A stretch of 54,958 nucleotides of DNA from Scatosoma sp045650185 (GTDB lineage: Bacteria; Bacillota; Clostridia; Christensenellales; Borkfalkiaceae): NCBI GenBank assembly GCA_045650185.1, contig JAZRQY010000019.1, forward strand, positions 1-54,958. The letters are read 5' to 3'. The position numbers and the translations under genes are program-made. How positions within the stretch are numbered: position 1 is the stretch's first letter; every line of letters starts with the position of its first letter. Shown here in pieces: positions 32,185 through 40,390 of the stretch. Below the pieces are notes generated by a model. That model was not told the origin of the DNA and did not search any database. It was given only the letters and a program-made list of their open reading frames with translations.

Positions 32185-32264
32185 ATTCATTACTCCTTTT
32201 CATTCTTTTTTCTCATGCCCTGCGTGTTGCAAGGCGGGGTGCAGTAAACTACTCTAAACAAAGA

Positions 32265-32570
32265 TTAGAGTTCGATCTTTTCGATCTTAACTGCGGTGAA
32301 GGGCTGTCTGTGACCCTGCTTTTTACGTTCGTTCTTCTTTGCCTTGTACTTGAAGACGATGATCTTCTTAGCCTTAGCGTGTTCAACGACCGTAGCGGTC
32401 ACTTTAGCGGATTCAACTTCCGCGCCCGTTTTGATACCGGACTCATCAGCAACCATCAGCACTTTGAAGGAAACGGTTTCCCCTTCTGCAGCTGCGAGCT
32501 TTTCCAAACGGATTACGTCGCCTTCTGCAACCTTGTACTGCTTATTGCCGTTATCGATGATAGCGTACAT
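32265..32570 (-). CDS. rplU: 50S ribosomal protein L21
   Basis: The 101-residue protein begins MYAIIDNGNKQYKVAEGDVIRLEKL and ends RQPFTAVKIEKIEL, with the RNA-binding loop KKNERKKQGHRQ typical of L21. The ATG at 32570 has GAGG at a suitable distance; the longer reading frame upstream is leader RNA. First gene of an rplU-rpmA operon. Confidence 0.97.
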   Translation of the reverse strand: MYAIIDNGNKQYKVAEGDVIRLEKLAAAEGETVSFKVLMVADESGIKTGAEVESAKVTATVVEHAKAKKIIVFKYKAKKNERKKQGHRQPFTAVKIEKIEL

Positions 32571-32663
32571 ACAGATTTTACCTCCTCTTTCCAGTCTCGA
32601 AGTCCCCCAAGGCGGATGCAAAATTGCATCACTTAAAAAGCCCGTGTCTATCGGCTCGACTAA
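32571..32663 (-). promoter_or_regulatory. L21 leader (ribosomal protein leader RNA)
   Basis: Between the promoter and rplU the minus strand reads GCCGATAGACACGGGC, then GATGCAATTTTGCATC (a perfect hairpin), then CCGCCTTGGGGGACTTCGAGACTGG just before the Shine-Dalgarno. This order resembles the conserved Firmicutes L21 leader used for autoregulation by L21; the match is by eye. Confidence 0.65.
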
Positions 32664-32664
32664 T

Positions 32665-32694
32665 ACTATACCACACTCCCGATTTTTGAGTCAA
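32665..32694 (-). promoter_or_regulatory. promoter of rplU-rpmA
   Basis: Minus strand TTGACT (32694-32689), 18-base spacer, TATAGT (32670-32665). Confidence 0.8.
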
Positions 32695-32778
32695 GCATTT
32701 TTCTTTCTTTTTTGTAAAAAAATTTACATATTTTCTACGAAAAAGGTGGATACTAATAAAAAACGGAGGTATACGGTT

Positions 32779-33228
32779 ATGGAAAACGAATGTAAACGCA
32801 AAAAATGCGACGAGGCGTTGGCGGAAATCTACCGCAACACAAACCTTGCCATGCAATCCATAGAGGATATTTTGCCTGAGGTGGACCACGAGGGAATGCG
32901 TGAAGAGCTTCGCTCTCAGCACGAGGGCTATGCGCAAATCGGGTCGAAAGCGGCGAAAATCGCAAAAGACAAGGGGGTGGAGCTGAAAGAGCCTGGGGTG
33001 TTTAAAAAGGCGATGATGTGGGGCTCGATTAAGATGAGCGCGGTGATGGACGGCAGTAAAAATCATATCGCGGAAATGATGATTCGAGGCACGCTGATGG
33101 GAATTACCGCCCTGCGCACCACCAAGACAGACCTGCCTATCGACCCCGACGCAGAGGTAGAAAAATTGTTGTCCGAGCTAATCGAACTCGAGGAAAATTA
33201 CGAAAAGAAACTGAAGGAATTTTTATAA
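32779..33228 (+). CDS. helical protein of unknown function
   Basis: A 149-residue, mostly helical and soluble protein beginning MENECKRKKCDEALAEIYRNTNLAMQSIEDILPEV and ending in a coiled-coil-like stretch (LLSELIELEENYEKKLKEFL). The first part carries two cysteines in CKRKKC. The middle has KAAKIAKDKGVELKEPGVFKKAMMWGSIKMSAVMDGSKNHIAEMMIRGTLMGI, which may pack as a helical bundle. I do not recognise a family. ACGGAGG lies nine bases before the ATG. It has its own terminator and is inserted between rng and rplU, which are usually adjacent on one strand. No sigma-A promoter is obvious. Confidence 0.75.
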   Translation: MENECKRKKCDEALAEIYRNTNLAMQSIEDILPEVDHEGMREELRSQHEGYAQIGSKAAKIAKDKGVELKEPGVFKKAMMWGSIKMSAVMDGSKNHIAEMMIRGTLMGITALRTTKTDLPIDPDAEVEKLLSELIELEENYEKKLKEFL

Positions 33229-33229
33229 A

Positions 33230-33260
33230 AAAAAGCAGAGCTTTGCTCTGCTTTTCTTTT
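33230..33260. terminator. terminator of the 149-residue protein gene, probably bidirectional
   Basis: AAAGCAGAGC, TTT loop, GCTCTGCTTTTCTTTT; the minus strand also ends in a T run, so it could serve rng. Confidence 0.88.
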
Positions 33261-33277
33261 CAAAATATAAGTAAAAA

Positions 33278-34789
33278 TTATTCCATTAAAATTGCCTTTT
33301 CGGGCAGGACGGGGGAGAGATTGTTTTCGCCACGAACGAAGAAAGTATGCTCCTTATACGTCCTATGAGGAATGAGGTAAATGCGCTTATTTTTCCACAT
33401 GGTGGCAAGCTCCCTTGCGAAGACTTTGTTTTCCAAAATCATCCTTGCCGAGCCGTCGTTTAAATCCACGATTGCGGATTGATACCCCTCGTAAAAACAA
33501 TCGAGCAGGTCCTCGCGCAGTTGTGTCAGCATGAACAAGTCGTTGTGCACCGAACCGACGCCGTGACAATGCGGACAGGGCTTAATCAGCGAGGTAGCAA
33601 GCTCCTTTCCCAGTCTTTTGCGGGTAAATTGCGTGATACACAGCTCGCTCATCGGCAACACGTTGCATTTTGCCTTGTCTTGAGCGAGGTATTCGCGTAA
33701 GGTATCGGTGACCTGCTCCTTGTGCGCCTCGTCGAACATATCAATGAAGTCCACTACGACGATACCGCCGATGTTGCGCAGACGCACTTGACGGGCGATT
33801 TCCTTCGCCGCGCGAAGATTGACGTTGAATACCGTTTCTTCCAAGTGGCTATCCCCCACGAAACTACCGGAGTTGACGTCCACGACGGTCATCGCTTCGG
33901 TGTGGTCGATAATCAGCGAGCCGCCCCCTTCCAAGGGCACGTGCGGCTTGGTTGCATCGTATACGAGCTTGGAGATGCCATACTCTCGAAACATCGAACG
34001 CTCGCCAGTATATAAGCAAAGCTTATATTTTTCCATTTCCCCAAAGTGATCGATGAACTGCGACAGTCTTTCGTACAGTTCTTTATCCCCTACGTGCATT
34101 GCGGCGACTTCGTCACCAAAGCTATCACGCATAACGCGAACGGGTAAGTCTTCCTCTTGATAAAGCAACGCGCCAACAGGGGCGTTTTCTGCCCGTTGCG
34201 CAGTCAAGGCGTACAGCTTTCTAAGGTAATTTGCCTCTCGTTCCAGCTCCTCTTGGGTTGCCGTGGGGGCTTTCGTGCGCAGGATAAAGCCTGCGTTTTC
34301 GTTCTTTTGGCGTAAAGATTCTGCCACGACCATCAGTCGTTCCCGTTGCGCCTCGTCCGTAATCTTTCTGGAAACGCCAAAAAAGAGGGTTTGCGGCAGG
34401 TAAATCAATCGTTTTCCCACGAAGGAAAGATGAGAGGTGACCTTTGCTCCCTTGTTGCCGCGAGGGGATTTGGTGACCTGCACGATGATTTCGTCCCCTT
34501 CCTTTAATTCGGATAAGGGAGTGGGCGCAGGCGAGTCCAACAGCCCGTCGTATTTTGCGCAATCCGTGTACGTTTCGTTGGTGGAGAGGTAGCAATTTCT
34601 GCCCAAACCGCAATCGACGAAAGCGGCGTTCATGCCCGAAAGGACGTTCATAACTCTGCCCTTGTAAATATTGCCGACGATACTGCGATTTCCCTCGTTT
34701 TCGCTCTCAAATTCGACGACCTTGCCGTCCTCTAAAAGGGCAACGAACTGTTGGCCACAGTACCGATCAAAAAACCATTCTTTTTTCAT
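33278..34789 (-). CDS. rng: ribonuclease G/E family endoribonuclease
   Basis: RNase G/E enzymes cut AU-rich single-stranded RNA in rRNA maturation and mRNA decay. It has an S1-like domain (GNIYKGRVMNVLSGMNAAFVDCGLGRNCYL), DNase-I-like catalytic aspartates in MTVVDVNSGSF and GGIVVVDFIDMF, and the zinc-link CPHCHGVG. It has 503 residues from the ATG at 34789, where the conserved part starts (MKKEWFFD). A weak GGAG lies 13 bases upstream, so the start is less certain; an ATG at 34813 is an alternative. Confidence 0.93.
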   Translation of the reverse strand: MKKEWFFDRYCGQQFVALLEDGKVVEFESENEGNRSIVGNIYKGRVMNVLSGMNAAFVDCGLGRNCYLSTNETYTDCAKYDGLLDSPAPTPLSELKEGDEIIVQVTKSPRGNKGAKVTSHLSFVGKRLIYLPQTLFFGVSRKITDEAQRERLMVVAESLRQKNENAGFILRTKAPTATQEELEREANYLRKLYALTAQRAENAPVGALLYQEEDLPVRVMRDSFGDEVAAMHVGDKELYERLSQFIDHFGEMEKYKLCLYTGERSMFREYGISKLVYDATKPHVPLEGGGSLIIDHTEAMTVVDVNSGSFVGDSHLEETVFNVNLRAAKEIARQVRLRNIGGIVVVDFIDMFDEAHKEQVTDTLREYLAQDKAKCNVLPMSELCITQFTRKRLGKELATSLIKPCPHCHGVGSVHNDLFMLTQLREDLLDCFYEGYQSAIVDLNDGSARMILENKVFARELATMWKNKRIYLIPHRTYKEHTFFVRGENNLSPVLPEKAILME

Positions 34790-34903
34790 AAAGTTCAAAA
34801 CGCTCCATAGCATTCTTATTATGCAGGGGCGTAAGCGATCTGCGTCCAAGCACGATGAATAACGGTGTGCGCTCTGCCTTGCGGTAGGCGACAAACCTCA
34901 GCA

Positions 34904-34932
34904 AGTATACCACATATTTCCATTCGTTTCAA
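34904..34932 (-). promoter_or_regulatory. promoter of rng
   Basis: Minus strand TTGAAA (34932-34927), 17-base spacer, TATACT (34909-34904); predicted leader of about 110 bases. Confidence 0.75.
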
Positions 34933-34970
34933 GACTTTTTGTGAAAAAATCGCCGTTATTTTCACAAAAA

Positions 34971-35891
34971 TCAAGAAAAATACCACGCAATCGGGGTGTA
35001 AAGGTGGTTTTTTTGGAAAAAGTCGGACAACTGCGTTTGTGTCAGAGTGCCTAAAAACCCCTCGTTTTCGTCGTATACGTCCAAAATAAGATAGCTGTCG
35101 GCGCAAAGAAAGGTAAGCGCTTTTTTTATGGTGCAATTCGGGGAGATAGCAACGTGTTTGACGGGCGTGCCTCGTTCGAAGGCTTTGCGGTCGGCAAAAT
35201 CCAGCTTGACGTATTGCGGCGTTTCCTTTTCAAAAAGGGAAAGCAAGAGAAACACGGTAAAAATCGCCAAAGACAGATGAAACGTCCCATAAATAGCGGA
35301 AAGGACGGAGAAAATTGTTCCGACTACGCAGAAGACAGCGGTGCTTATTTTCGAGATGATTTTTGCCCGTTTTTTGGCTTTTGCAGGGGGCAGGTGTGCG
35401 TTTAACAGCGAATAGACGGCGCAATAAAGCACCCTGCCGCCGTCCAAAGGTGGCGCAGGAATCAGGTTGCAAAGCCCTAAGGACAGCGAGGTGTAAAAGG
35501 CGGTTTCCGTGTACGGATAGGTAGAGGGAAAGCACCACCAAATCGCTAAAAAGAGGGCGGCGATACAAAGATTACATAGAGGCCCTGCTAAGGCGATAGC
35601 AAGTTCGTCCTTTGCGGACGCGTCCTCAACGTCTATGCGAATTTCCGCGCCGTAGGGCATAAGGATGAGTTGGCTTGCGGCGTACCCAAGCCTTGCCGCC
35701 TGCGCGGCGTGGGCAAGCTCGTGTAAGATGGCGCAAATTACCGAGCAGAAGAAAACGCCGAAATCCCCCACGAGAGTGCTCCAAAGCCCAAGCAGTAAAA
35801 ACAGTGGATGGATACTAAGGCGCCCGTAAAACAAGGAAAAGCGGCGTCTGCCGCTTTTCGTCTTATTCTTCCGCCCAGACAAGCTCGCCAT
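34971..35891 (-). CDS. spoIVFB: SpoIVFB-like intramembrane metalloprotease (M50)
   Basis: SpoIVFB is the site-2 protease that cleaves pro-sigma-K in the mother cell during sporulation. Motifs: zinc-binding HELAH in ICAILHELAHAAQAARLGY (about 58-62) and the third ligand in LIPAPPLDGGRVL. There are about five hydrophobic helices. The C-terminal part (VAISPNCTIKKALTFLCADSYLILDVYDENEGFLGTLTQTQLSDFF) looks like the CBS-type domain of SpoIVFB. It has 306 residues. The start overlaps the 3' end of the spoIVFA-like gene by 29 bases, as expected for this pair. Confidence 0.9.
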   Translation of the reverse strand: MASLSGRKNKTKSGRRRFSLFYGRLSIHPLFLLLGLWSTLVGDFGVFFCSVICAILHELAHAAQAARLGYAASQLILMPYGAEIRIDVEDASAKDELAIALAGPLCNLCIAALFLAIWWCFPSTYPYTETAFYTSLSLGLCNLIPAPPLDGGRVLYCAVYSLLNAHLPPAKAKKRAKIISKISTAVFCVVGTIFSVLSAIYGTFHLSLAIFTVFLLLSLFEKETPQYVKLDFADRKAFERGTPVKHVAISPNCTIKKALTFLCADSYLILDVYDENEGFLGTLTQTQLSDFFQKNHLYTPIAWYFS

Positions 35892-36948
35892 CTTCCGTCA
35901 AGGTAAAGCAGTTTAACAGCGCCCCTGCCTCGTACATGGTAACCTGCACTTCTGCGTTCCCGTCGCTGTAGCCTATGGGGACGTTGCTTTTTACGATACT
36001 GCCCACCGAGCAAGCGGCGTAGGTCAATCCGCTGATGATTTCCGAGAAGGTGTCGGAATGGGAGATTTTCACCGTCCAAGTTCCGTCGCTGTTTTGCGTC
36101 ACCGTGTCCACCGTTCCGTCCACAGCCGGGTAGACGCAGCCTTCGTTGCAGAAGGACAAAATCCCCGAAGGCGAGAGGGTCAGCTCGGCGTCTTCCTCAT
36201 AGAGAATAGAGGAGAGCTTAAAATCCGCATAGGTACGGGTATCCGTTTGCTTGGTTTCGCTGAGCGAACGGAAGAAGGTGTTGATGGCGCTGTTGGGCAT
36301 AAACACATTGGTCAAAAAGATACCGAGGCAGAGGGCAAAGCAAGCCGCAAACTCAATGCCAACGATCAGGGCGTTGCGTTTTTGCCGTCTTTTTTCTGCG
36401 CTGTTTTCCTCTTCTTCATATAAGCCGTAGTTATAGATAGGCAAGCGGTCGTCCGAAGAGTCGTCTGCGGAAGAAGAATCGGTAGAGGCGGGGCTTGCTG
36501 AGGCGACTTGCAAGGGAATATCCGCGCCGTCGTATTCCCACTCGTTTTCCTTTTTAGAAAACATCCGCGCAAAGTAAGGGCGCTTTTTTCTTCGGGGGAT
36601 TGCAACGGGAATGCTTTCCTCTATCACGGGGGAAGGGGGAGCTTCTTGGGCGGGCTGGTTTTGCGTTTCAAGGTCGTTTGTTTGCATAGCGACGGGTTGC
36701 TCCTTTGCGGTAGTTGTATCCTTTTGCGAGGGGGTTGCCGTGTCTGTAGGATGGACGGCTTCAATCTTGTCGGTTGTAGGTCTTTTCCCGCTTTTTGTTT
36801 TCGTCGTCTTATTGTCCTCGTTGACCTTGCTGATGACCTCTTCTTTTAAGTTCTGCGACTTTTTCGGCTTGCGCCCTCTCTTCTTTTTTACCTCTATCGT
36901 AGATACGGGGATTTCCAGCATTTCTGCGTATTCCATCTGTTCGTCCAT
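35863..36948 (-). CDS. spoIVFA: SpoIVFA-like M23-domain membrane protein
   Basis: SpoIVFA anchors and inhibits SpoIVFB until the forespore signal arrives. The 361-residue protein has a long Lys/Pro/Thr-rich cytoplasmic part (basic motif KKKRGRKPKK at 22-31), one transmembrane helix at about 195-215 (ALIVGIEFAACFALCLGIFLTNVF), and an external LytM-like fold (PSGILSFCNEGCVYPAVDGTVDTVTQNSDGTWTVKISHSDTFSEIISGLTYAACSVGSIVKSNVPIGYS). The M23 zinc ligands (HxxxD, HxH) are absent, as in SpoIVFA. The cytoplasmic region is longer than in Bacillus. The assignment depends on the M50 neighbour. Confidence 0.78.
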   Translation of the reverse strand: MDEQMEYAEMLEIPVSTIEVKKKRGRKPKKSQNLKEEVISKVNEDNKTTKTKSGKRPTTDKIEAVHPTDTATPSQKDTTTAKEQPVAMQTNDLETQNQPAQEAPPSPVIEESIPVAIPRRKKRPYFARMFSKKENEWEYDGADIPLQVASASPASTDSSSADDSSDDRLPIYNYGLYEEEENSAEKRRQKRNALIVGIEFAACFALCLGIFLTNVFMPNSAINTFFRSLSETKQTDTRTYADFKLSSILYEEDAELTLSPSGILSFCNEGCVYPAVDGTVDTVTQNSDGTWTVKISHSDTFSEIISGLTYAACSVGSIVKSNVPIGYSDGNAEVQVTMYEAGALLNCFTLTEDGELVWAEE

Positions 36949-37027
36949 AAGTTTAAAAGCTCCTTGTTTTTTCGTCGGTATTCTACTATATGCGGCTTGT
37001 CTTGAAAAGAGAACAAGAAAAATAAAA

Positions 37028-37059
37028 AACCGACCTACGACTTTTGTCGAAGATCGGAA
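37028..37059 (-). terminator. terminator after the first SSB-like gene
   Basis: Minus strand CCGATCTTCGAC, AAAA loop, GTCGTAGGTCGG with one mismatch, then TTTTTTATTTTTC. Confidence 0.85.
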
Positions 37060-37073
37060 AAAATTGTCGAAAT

Positions 37074-37099
37074 CATATAAGATAAGTATATCTTATATG
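37074..37099. other. perfect 11-bp inverted repeat in the 3' untranslated region
   Basis: CATATAAGATA-AGTA-TATCTTATATG lies between the SSB-like stop codon (37156) and the terminator. In RNA it is a stable AU-rich hairpin; in DNA it could be a protein site. Role unknown. Confidence 0.7.
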
Positions 37100-37155
37100 A
37101 AGATAGTTGTTTTTAAAATAGAGCAATACCTGCCCCTCTTACATATAAGGCTTGT

Positions 37156-37761
37156 TTATGCCTCAGGCAACGCCGTAAAACGAAGAACTTCTACTTCGTA
37201 GGCGGTCTTTGTGTCCATATCTCCACCCCCTAAATCCATGTACTGGTAGGAATGCAGCTGTCCTAAAATGGAAACAGTATCGCCAAGCTGTAAACGCTTT
37301 GCGATGGCGACGTTCTCTGCGTTTGCGGCAATGGGAACGTATGCAAGTTGCCCGCCGACGGTAGGTACGGTCAGTTGAAATTCAGCCCGTTCCCCCTCGC
37401 CGATTGCGTAGGAATAGGGTTTTCTAAGGATGTTGCCCGTAAGGAACACACCGCTGGTGATTTCCGTTTCGCCGGCGTAAACTTCCTCTGCAAGCACCTT
37501 CAAAAGAAGGTTGCGATTTTCTCCGTCCACAACCTCTTCCGAGAAGACTTTGCCGGTCAAAGAGAGGGTTGCCCCCTTTTGCACGGTATCGTCAAGTTGC
37601 TGTTTTGCAATCAAAACAGGTAAAATATCCACCCCCGTAGGCAGGGTGATTTTCATCAAAAACTCGAAATATTCTTCCCCTTCGGCGGTGCAAACGGGCG
37701 TGCCGTCCGTCGTCAGCTCGCCGCAGAGTAAAATTAAATTTTCAGGCGCAACGCTTTGCAT
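37156..37761 (-). CDS. SSB-like protein with two OB folds, paralog 1
   Basis: The 201-residue protein has two halves that each read like a single OB-fold SSB domain: LILLCGELTTDGTPV...EEYFEFLMKI...DILPVLIAKQQLDDTVQKGATLSLTGKV and GVFLTGNILRKPYSY...AEFQLTV...YVPIAANAENVAIAKRLQLGDTVSILGQLHSYQY. The C-terminus (EVLRFTALPEA) lacks the acidic DDDIPF tip that true SSB uses to recruit partners. The ATG at 37761 is eight bases after GGAG. It is paralogous to the next gene (37879-38577), so both may bind single-stranded nucleic acid in a specialised role. Confidence 0.72.
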   Translation of the reverse strand: MQSVAPENLILLCGELTTDGTPVCTAEGEEYFEFLMKITLPTGVDILPVLIAKQQLDDTVQKGATLSLTGKVFSEEVVDGENRNLLLKVLAEEVYAGETEITSGVFLTGNILRKPYSYAIGEGERAEFQLTVPTVGGQLAYVPIAANAENVAIAKRLQLGDTVSILGQLHSYQYMDLGGGDMDTKTAYEVEVLRFTALPEA

Positions 37762-37878
37762 AACCATTTCTCCTATCGGGCGTATAATCTAAGAATATTA
37801 TACCACACTATTGCAAACAAAGTCAATACTTTGGTCAACAAAAAAGACGGCAAAAATGCCGTCTGATATAAGCTGTTG

Positions 37879-38577
37879 TTATACCACAGTATCAAGTGCC
37901 GCGCTGACGTCAGGGACGGAGTATAAGGCGAATTCCGTTTCGAGATCAAAGTCCTCTTTGTCGTCGAACGCCGCCAGTTTAGAAACGGACACCTCGTAGG
38001 CGGTCATCGTTTTGACGTCGGTATCCGACAGCTTTTTCTGGTATTCACGGCTCTGGATTCTGCCCGCCACGGCAATCCGATCTCCTACGGAGAGGGATTT
38101 GACGAAGCGCGCGTTTCTCCCCCATGCGATGCAGGGGATATAGTCGGATTTATTATAAGCGCGGTTGACCGCCACTAACACGTCGGCAATTTCACGGTTG
38201 AAGGGAGTGGTTCGGTAGACGGGCGGTTTGCAGATATACCCCGAAAGCAGGATATTGTTCGGGTTTTTGTCGGGGTCCTCGTCGATGAGTTCCCGTAAAA
38301 ACACCGTCAGCATTAGGCGTGATTTTCCATTTTCCAGCTTGTTATAGCTTCGAAATTGCCCGACGGCGGCAATCCGCTTGCCCTTTTGCAGATCTCCGCC
38401 TGCAATCAGCCGTTCGGAAACGGTGACGGGCAAGATATCCGCTTGCCCGGAAAGGCGCAGGACCTTTACGAAAAATTCGTAAAACCCCTCGCCGTACACT
38501 TCGTGGGAGAAGCTTGCGTCGCTGACGATTTCCCCCGTCAAATACACTCGGTTGTTCTTTTCGCAGTTGTAATTCAT
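37879..38577 (-). CDS. SSB-like protein with two OB folds, paralog 2
   Basis: Same architecture as its neighbour: NRVYLTGEIVSDASFSHEVYGEGFYEFFVKVLRLSGQADILPVTVSERL...GKRIAAVGQFRSYNKLENGKSRLMLTVFLREL, then NNILLSGYICKPPVYRTTPFNREIADVLVAVNRAYNKSDYIPCIAWGRNARFVKSLSVGDRIAVAGRIQSREYQKK. The second half is the closer match to bacterial SSB/PriB (ILLSGYICKPPVYRTTP, IPCIAWGRNA). It has 232 residues with an acidic C-terminal region (FDDKEDFDLETE) but no SSB tip. GAGG precedes the ATG. It is probably cotranscribed upstream of paralog 1 although 117 bases separate them. Confidence 0.75.
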   Translation of the reverse strand: MNYNCEKNNRVYLTGEIVSDASFSHEVYGEGFYEFFVKVLRLSGQADILPVTVSERLIAGGDLQKGKRIAAVGQFRSYNKLENGKSRLMLTVFLRELIDEDPDKNPNNILLSGYICKPPVYRTTPFNREIADVLVAVNRAYNKSDYIPCIAWGRNARFVKSLSVGDRIAVAGRIQSREYQKKLSDTDVKTMTAYEVSVSKLAAFDDKEDFDLETEFALYSVPDVSAALDTVV

Positions 38578-38602
38578 AATAGTACCTCTCTTATTTTTTC
38601 CG

Positions 38603-39397
38603 TCAAACGGCAGGGTGTTGCTTGCCCGTATGGTCGACGGTGTAGTTCGTTTTGTAAATGAGTTGCCCTATGGGCACAAACGTATATCCTCGGTTTTGCA
38701 GAGTAGAAAAAATCATCGGCAGAGCCTCTGCGGTGTGCAGTCCGTTGTTGTGGCAGAGAATAATACTGCCCGGCTTTACGCCGTTGATAATCCGCAGGGA
38801 GATTTCCGTTGCGGAAAGGTTCTTCCAATCCAAGCTGTCCACGTCCCATTGAATGGGATATAAATTGAGCTCGGCGCACGTTTCAATCAATAAGTCGTTA
38901 TAATCGCCGTAAGGGGGACGAAAGAGGGTGGGCGCAACCCCCGTCGTCTTCTGAATGGCAGATGAGGAGGATTGCAGCTCCTCTAACATTTCCGTTTTGG
39001 AAAGCTTGCTCATATAGGGGTGGGTTTTACTGTGTGTGCCAAGTTCGTGTCCTCTCTCCACGATTTTTTTGGCGTATTCGGGGTATTTTTCCACCCAAAA
39101 CTCGACGGCGAACCAAGTGCATTTGACGTTGTGTCGGTCTAACTCGTCTAAGATTTTGTCCGTGTACTCCACCCCCCAAGCGCAATCAAAGGAGATGGCG
39201 ATTTGCTTTTCTTGCCTATCTACAGAGTAGATTGGCAACTTCCGTGTCTTGGCGGCGGTTGACGCCAAGGGGATCGTGAAGGCAAAATACACGGCGAATA
39301 GCGCCGTCAGGCATACCGCGAAAGCAACGGCAGCCACCTGCATGGCGCGCACGGAGTTCGGGCGTTTTTTTCTATGACGAAACAGTAAAAATTTCAT
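38603..39397 (-). CDS. pdaB: PdaB-like polysaccharide deacetylase, sporulation type
   Basis: NodB-type enzymes remove acetyl groups from glycans; PdaB is needed for stable spore cortex. One N-terminal anchor helix (about 20-42) exposes the domain outside or in the intermembrane space. Motif 1 is AISFDCAWG, the PdaB variant of TFDDG. Motif 2 is HELGTHSKTHP with zinc His residues, then APTLFRPPYGDYN, IQWDVDSLDW and GSIILCHNNG. It has 264 residues. The first catalytic Asp is present; the second Asp of TFDDG is Cys here, as Ile or similar in PdaB relatives. It lies near two other sporulation genes. Confidence 0.85.
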   Translation of the reverse strand: MKFLLFRHRKKRPNSVRAMQVAAVAFAVCLTALFAVYFAFTIPLASTAAKTRKLPIYSVDRQEKQIAISFDCAWGVEYTDKILDELDRHNVKCTWFAVEFWVEKYPEYAKKIVERGHELGTHSKTHPYMSKLSKTEMLEELQSSSSAIQKTTGVAPTLFRPPYGDYNDLLIETCAELNLYPIQWDVDSLDWKNLSATEISLRIINGVKPGSIILCHNNGLHTAEALPMIFSTLQNRGYTFVPIGQLIYKTNYTVDHTGKQHPAV

Positions 39398-39542
39398 ACG
39401 GTTTTCTCCACTTTATCAAAAAATTTCCTGCGAACGGAAAGAGGTTTTGGCGTGTCGTCGAGGTTTTTGTCGAAAAGAAATCCACTCTACCGTAAGTAGA
39501 GGTTTTCCACGAAAGGTATATTGTTTTGGTTACCATATTCTA

Positions 39543-39572
39543 TTGACAGGAAAAAGGCAAATATGCTAAACT
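39543..39572 (+). promoter_or_regulatory. promoter of the ABC exporter operon
   Basis: TTGACA (39543-39548), 18-base spacer, TAAACT (39567-39572). Confidence 0.75.
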
Positions 39573-39613
39573 GTTAAGGAAAATTAAGGAAAACGAGGAG
39601 GCGCGCGAAGGGA

Positions 39614-40390
39614 ATGGAAAACATTTTGGTGGCGAGTGGGCTGAAAAAGCAATTCGTCCTCTCCAGAAAGCAACAGCAAATCGAAAAGACGAAACAAAAG
39701 ACGAGGGTGGCGGTAGACGGGCTATCCTTTGCGGTAAAACGCGGGGAGATTTACGGCTTACTCGGCCCGAACGGCGCGGGGAAGACGACGACTCTGCGGA
39801 TTTTATCTACCCTGATGAAACCGGACGAAGGGGATGCAACGCTGGACGGCTTCAGCGTCGTTACCCAAGCCGAACGAGTTCGCGAAAAGATAGGGTTTTT
39901 GACCAGCGAGCTTCGTCCCGACGAATTTTTTACCCCGAACTATCTGTTTGATTTTTTCAGCGAACTGCAAAAAGTGCCCAACCATGTCCGTGATGAGCGT
40001 AAAAAAGAGTTGTTTAACCGTTTTGGTATCACGGATTTTTGCGAAACGAAAATCGGGGAACTGTCAACGGGCATGAAACAAAAGGTGAGTATCGCCATTT
40101 CTTTGGTGCACGACCCCGACGTCGTCATCTTTGACGAGCCGACGAACGGGCTCGACGTCTTGACGGCAAAGGTAGTTACGGACTTTCTTTTGGAAATGAA
40201 GGCGAGAGGAAAGACGATACTGCTCTCTACCCATATTTTCTCGCTCGTGGAAAAAATCTGCGACAGAGTGGGCGTGATTATCGACGGTAAAATGGTGGCA
40301 GAGGGAGAAGTGAAAGACCTGACGAAAGAAAAGAGCCTCGAAGACGTGTTCTTTGATATTTATGAGCAGGTAAAAGGGGGCGAAGTATGA
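39614..40390 (+). CDS. ABC transporter ATP-binding protein, NatA-like
   Basis: The ATPase of an ABC-2 exporter. Motifs: Walker A GLLGPNGAGKTTTLRIL, Q-loop TSELRPDEFFTP region, signature LSTGMKQKVSIAISL, Walker B VVIFDEPTNGLD and switch His in LLSTHIFSLVEKICDRVGVI. It has 258 residues. A basic, Gln-rich insertion (SRKQQQIEKTKQKTRVAV) sits between the first strands, typical of NatA, the sodium-exporter ATPase of B. subtilis. It overlaps the permease gene by ATGA. The substrate (sodium, drug or peptide) cannot be fixed from sequence. Confidence 0.92.
   Translation: MENILVASGLKKQFVLSRKQQQIEKTKQKTRVAVDGLSFAVKRGEIYGLLGPNGAGKTTTLRILSTLMKPDEGDATLDGFSVVTQAERVREKIGFLTSELRPDEFFTPNYLFDFFSELQKVPNHVRDERKKELFNRFGITDFCETKIGELSTGMKQKVSIAISLVHDPDVVIFDEPTNGLDVLTAKVVTDFLLEMKARGKTILLSTHIFSLVEKICDRVGVIIDGKMVAEGEVKDLTKEKSLEDVFFDIYEQVKGGEV

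Noticed and set aside
32344..32778. N-terminal extension of the 149-residue protein back to 32344
   Set aside because: It would run antisense through rplU and its leader; the ATG at 32779 has a proper ribosome binding site.
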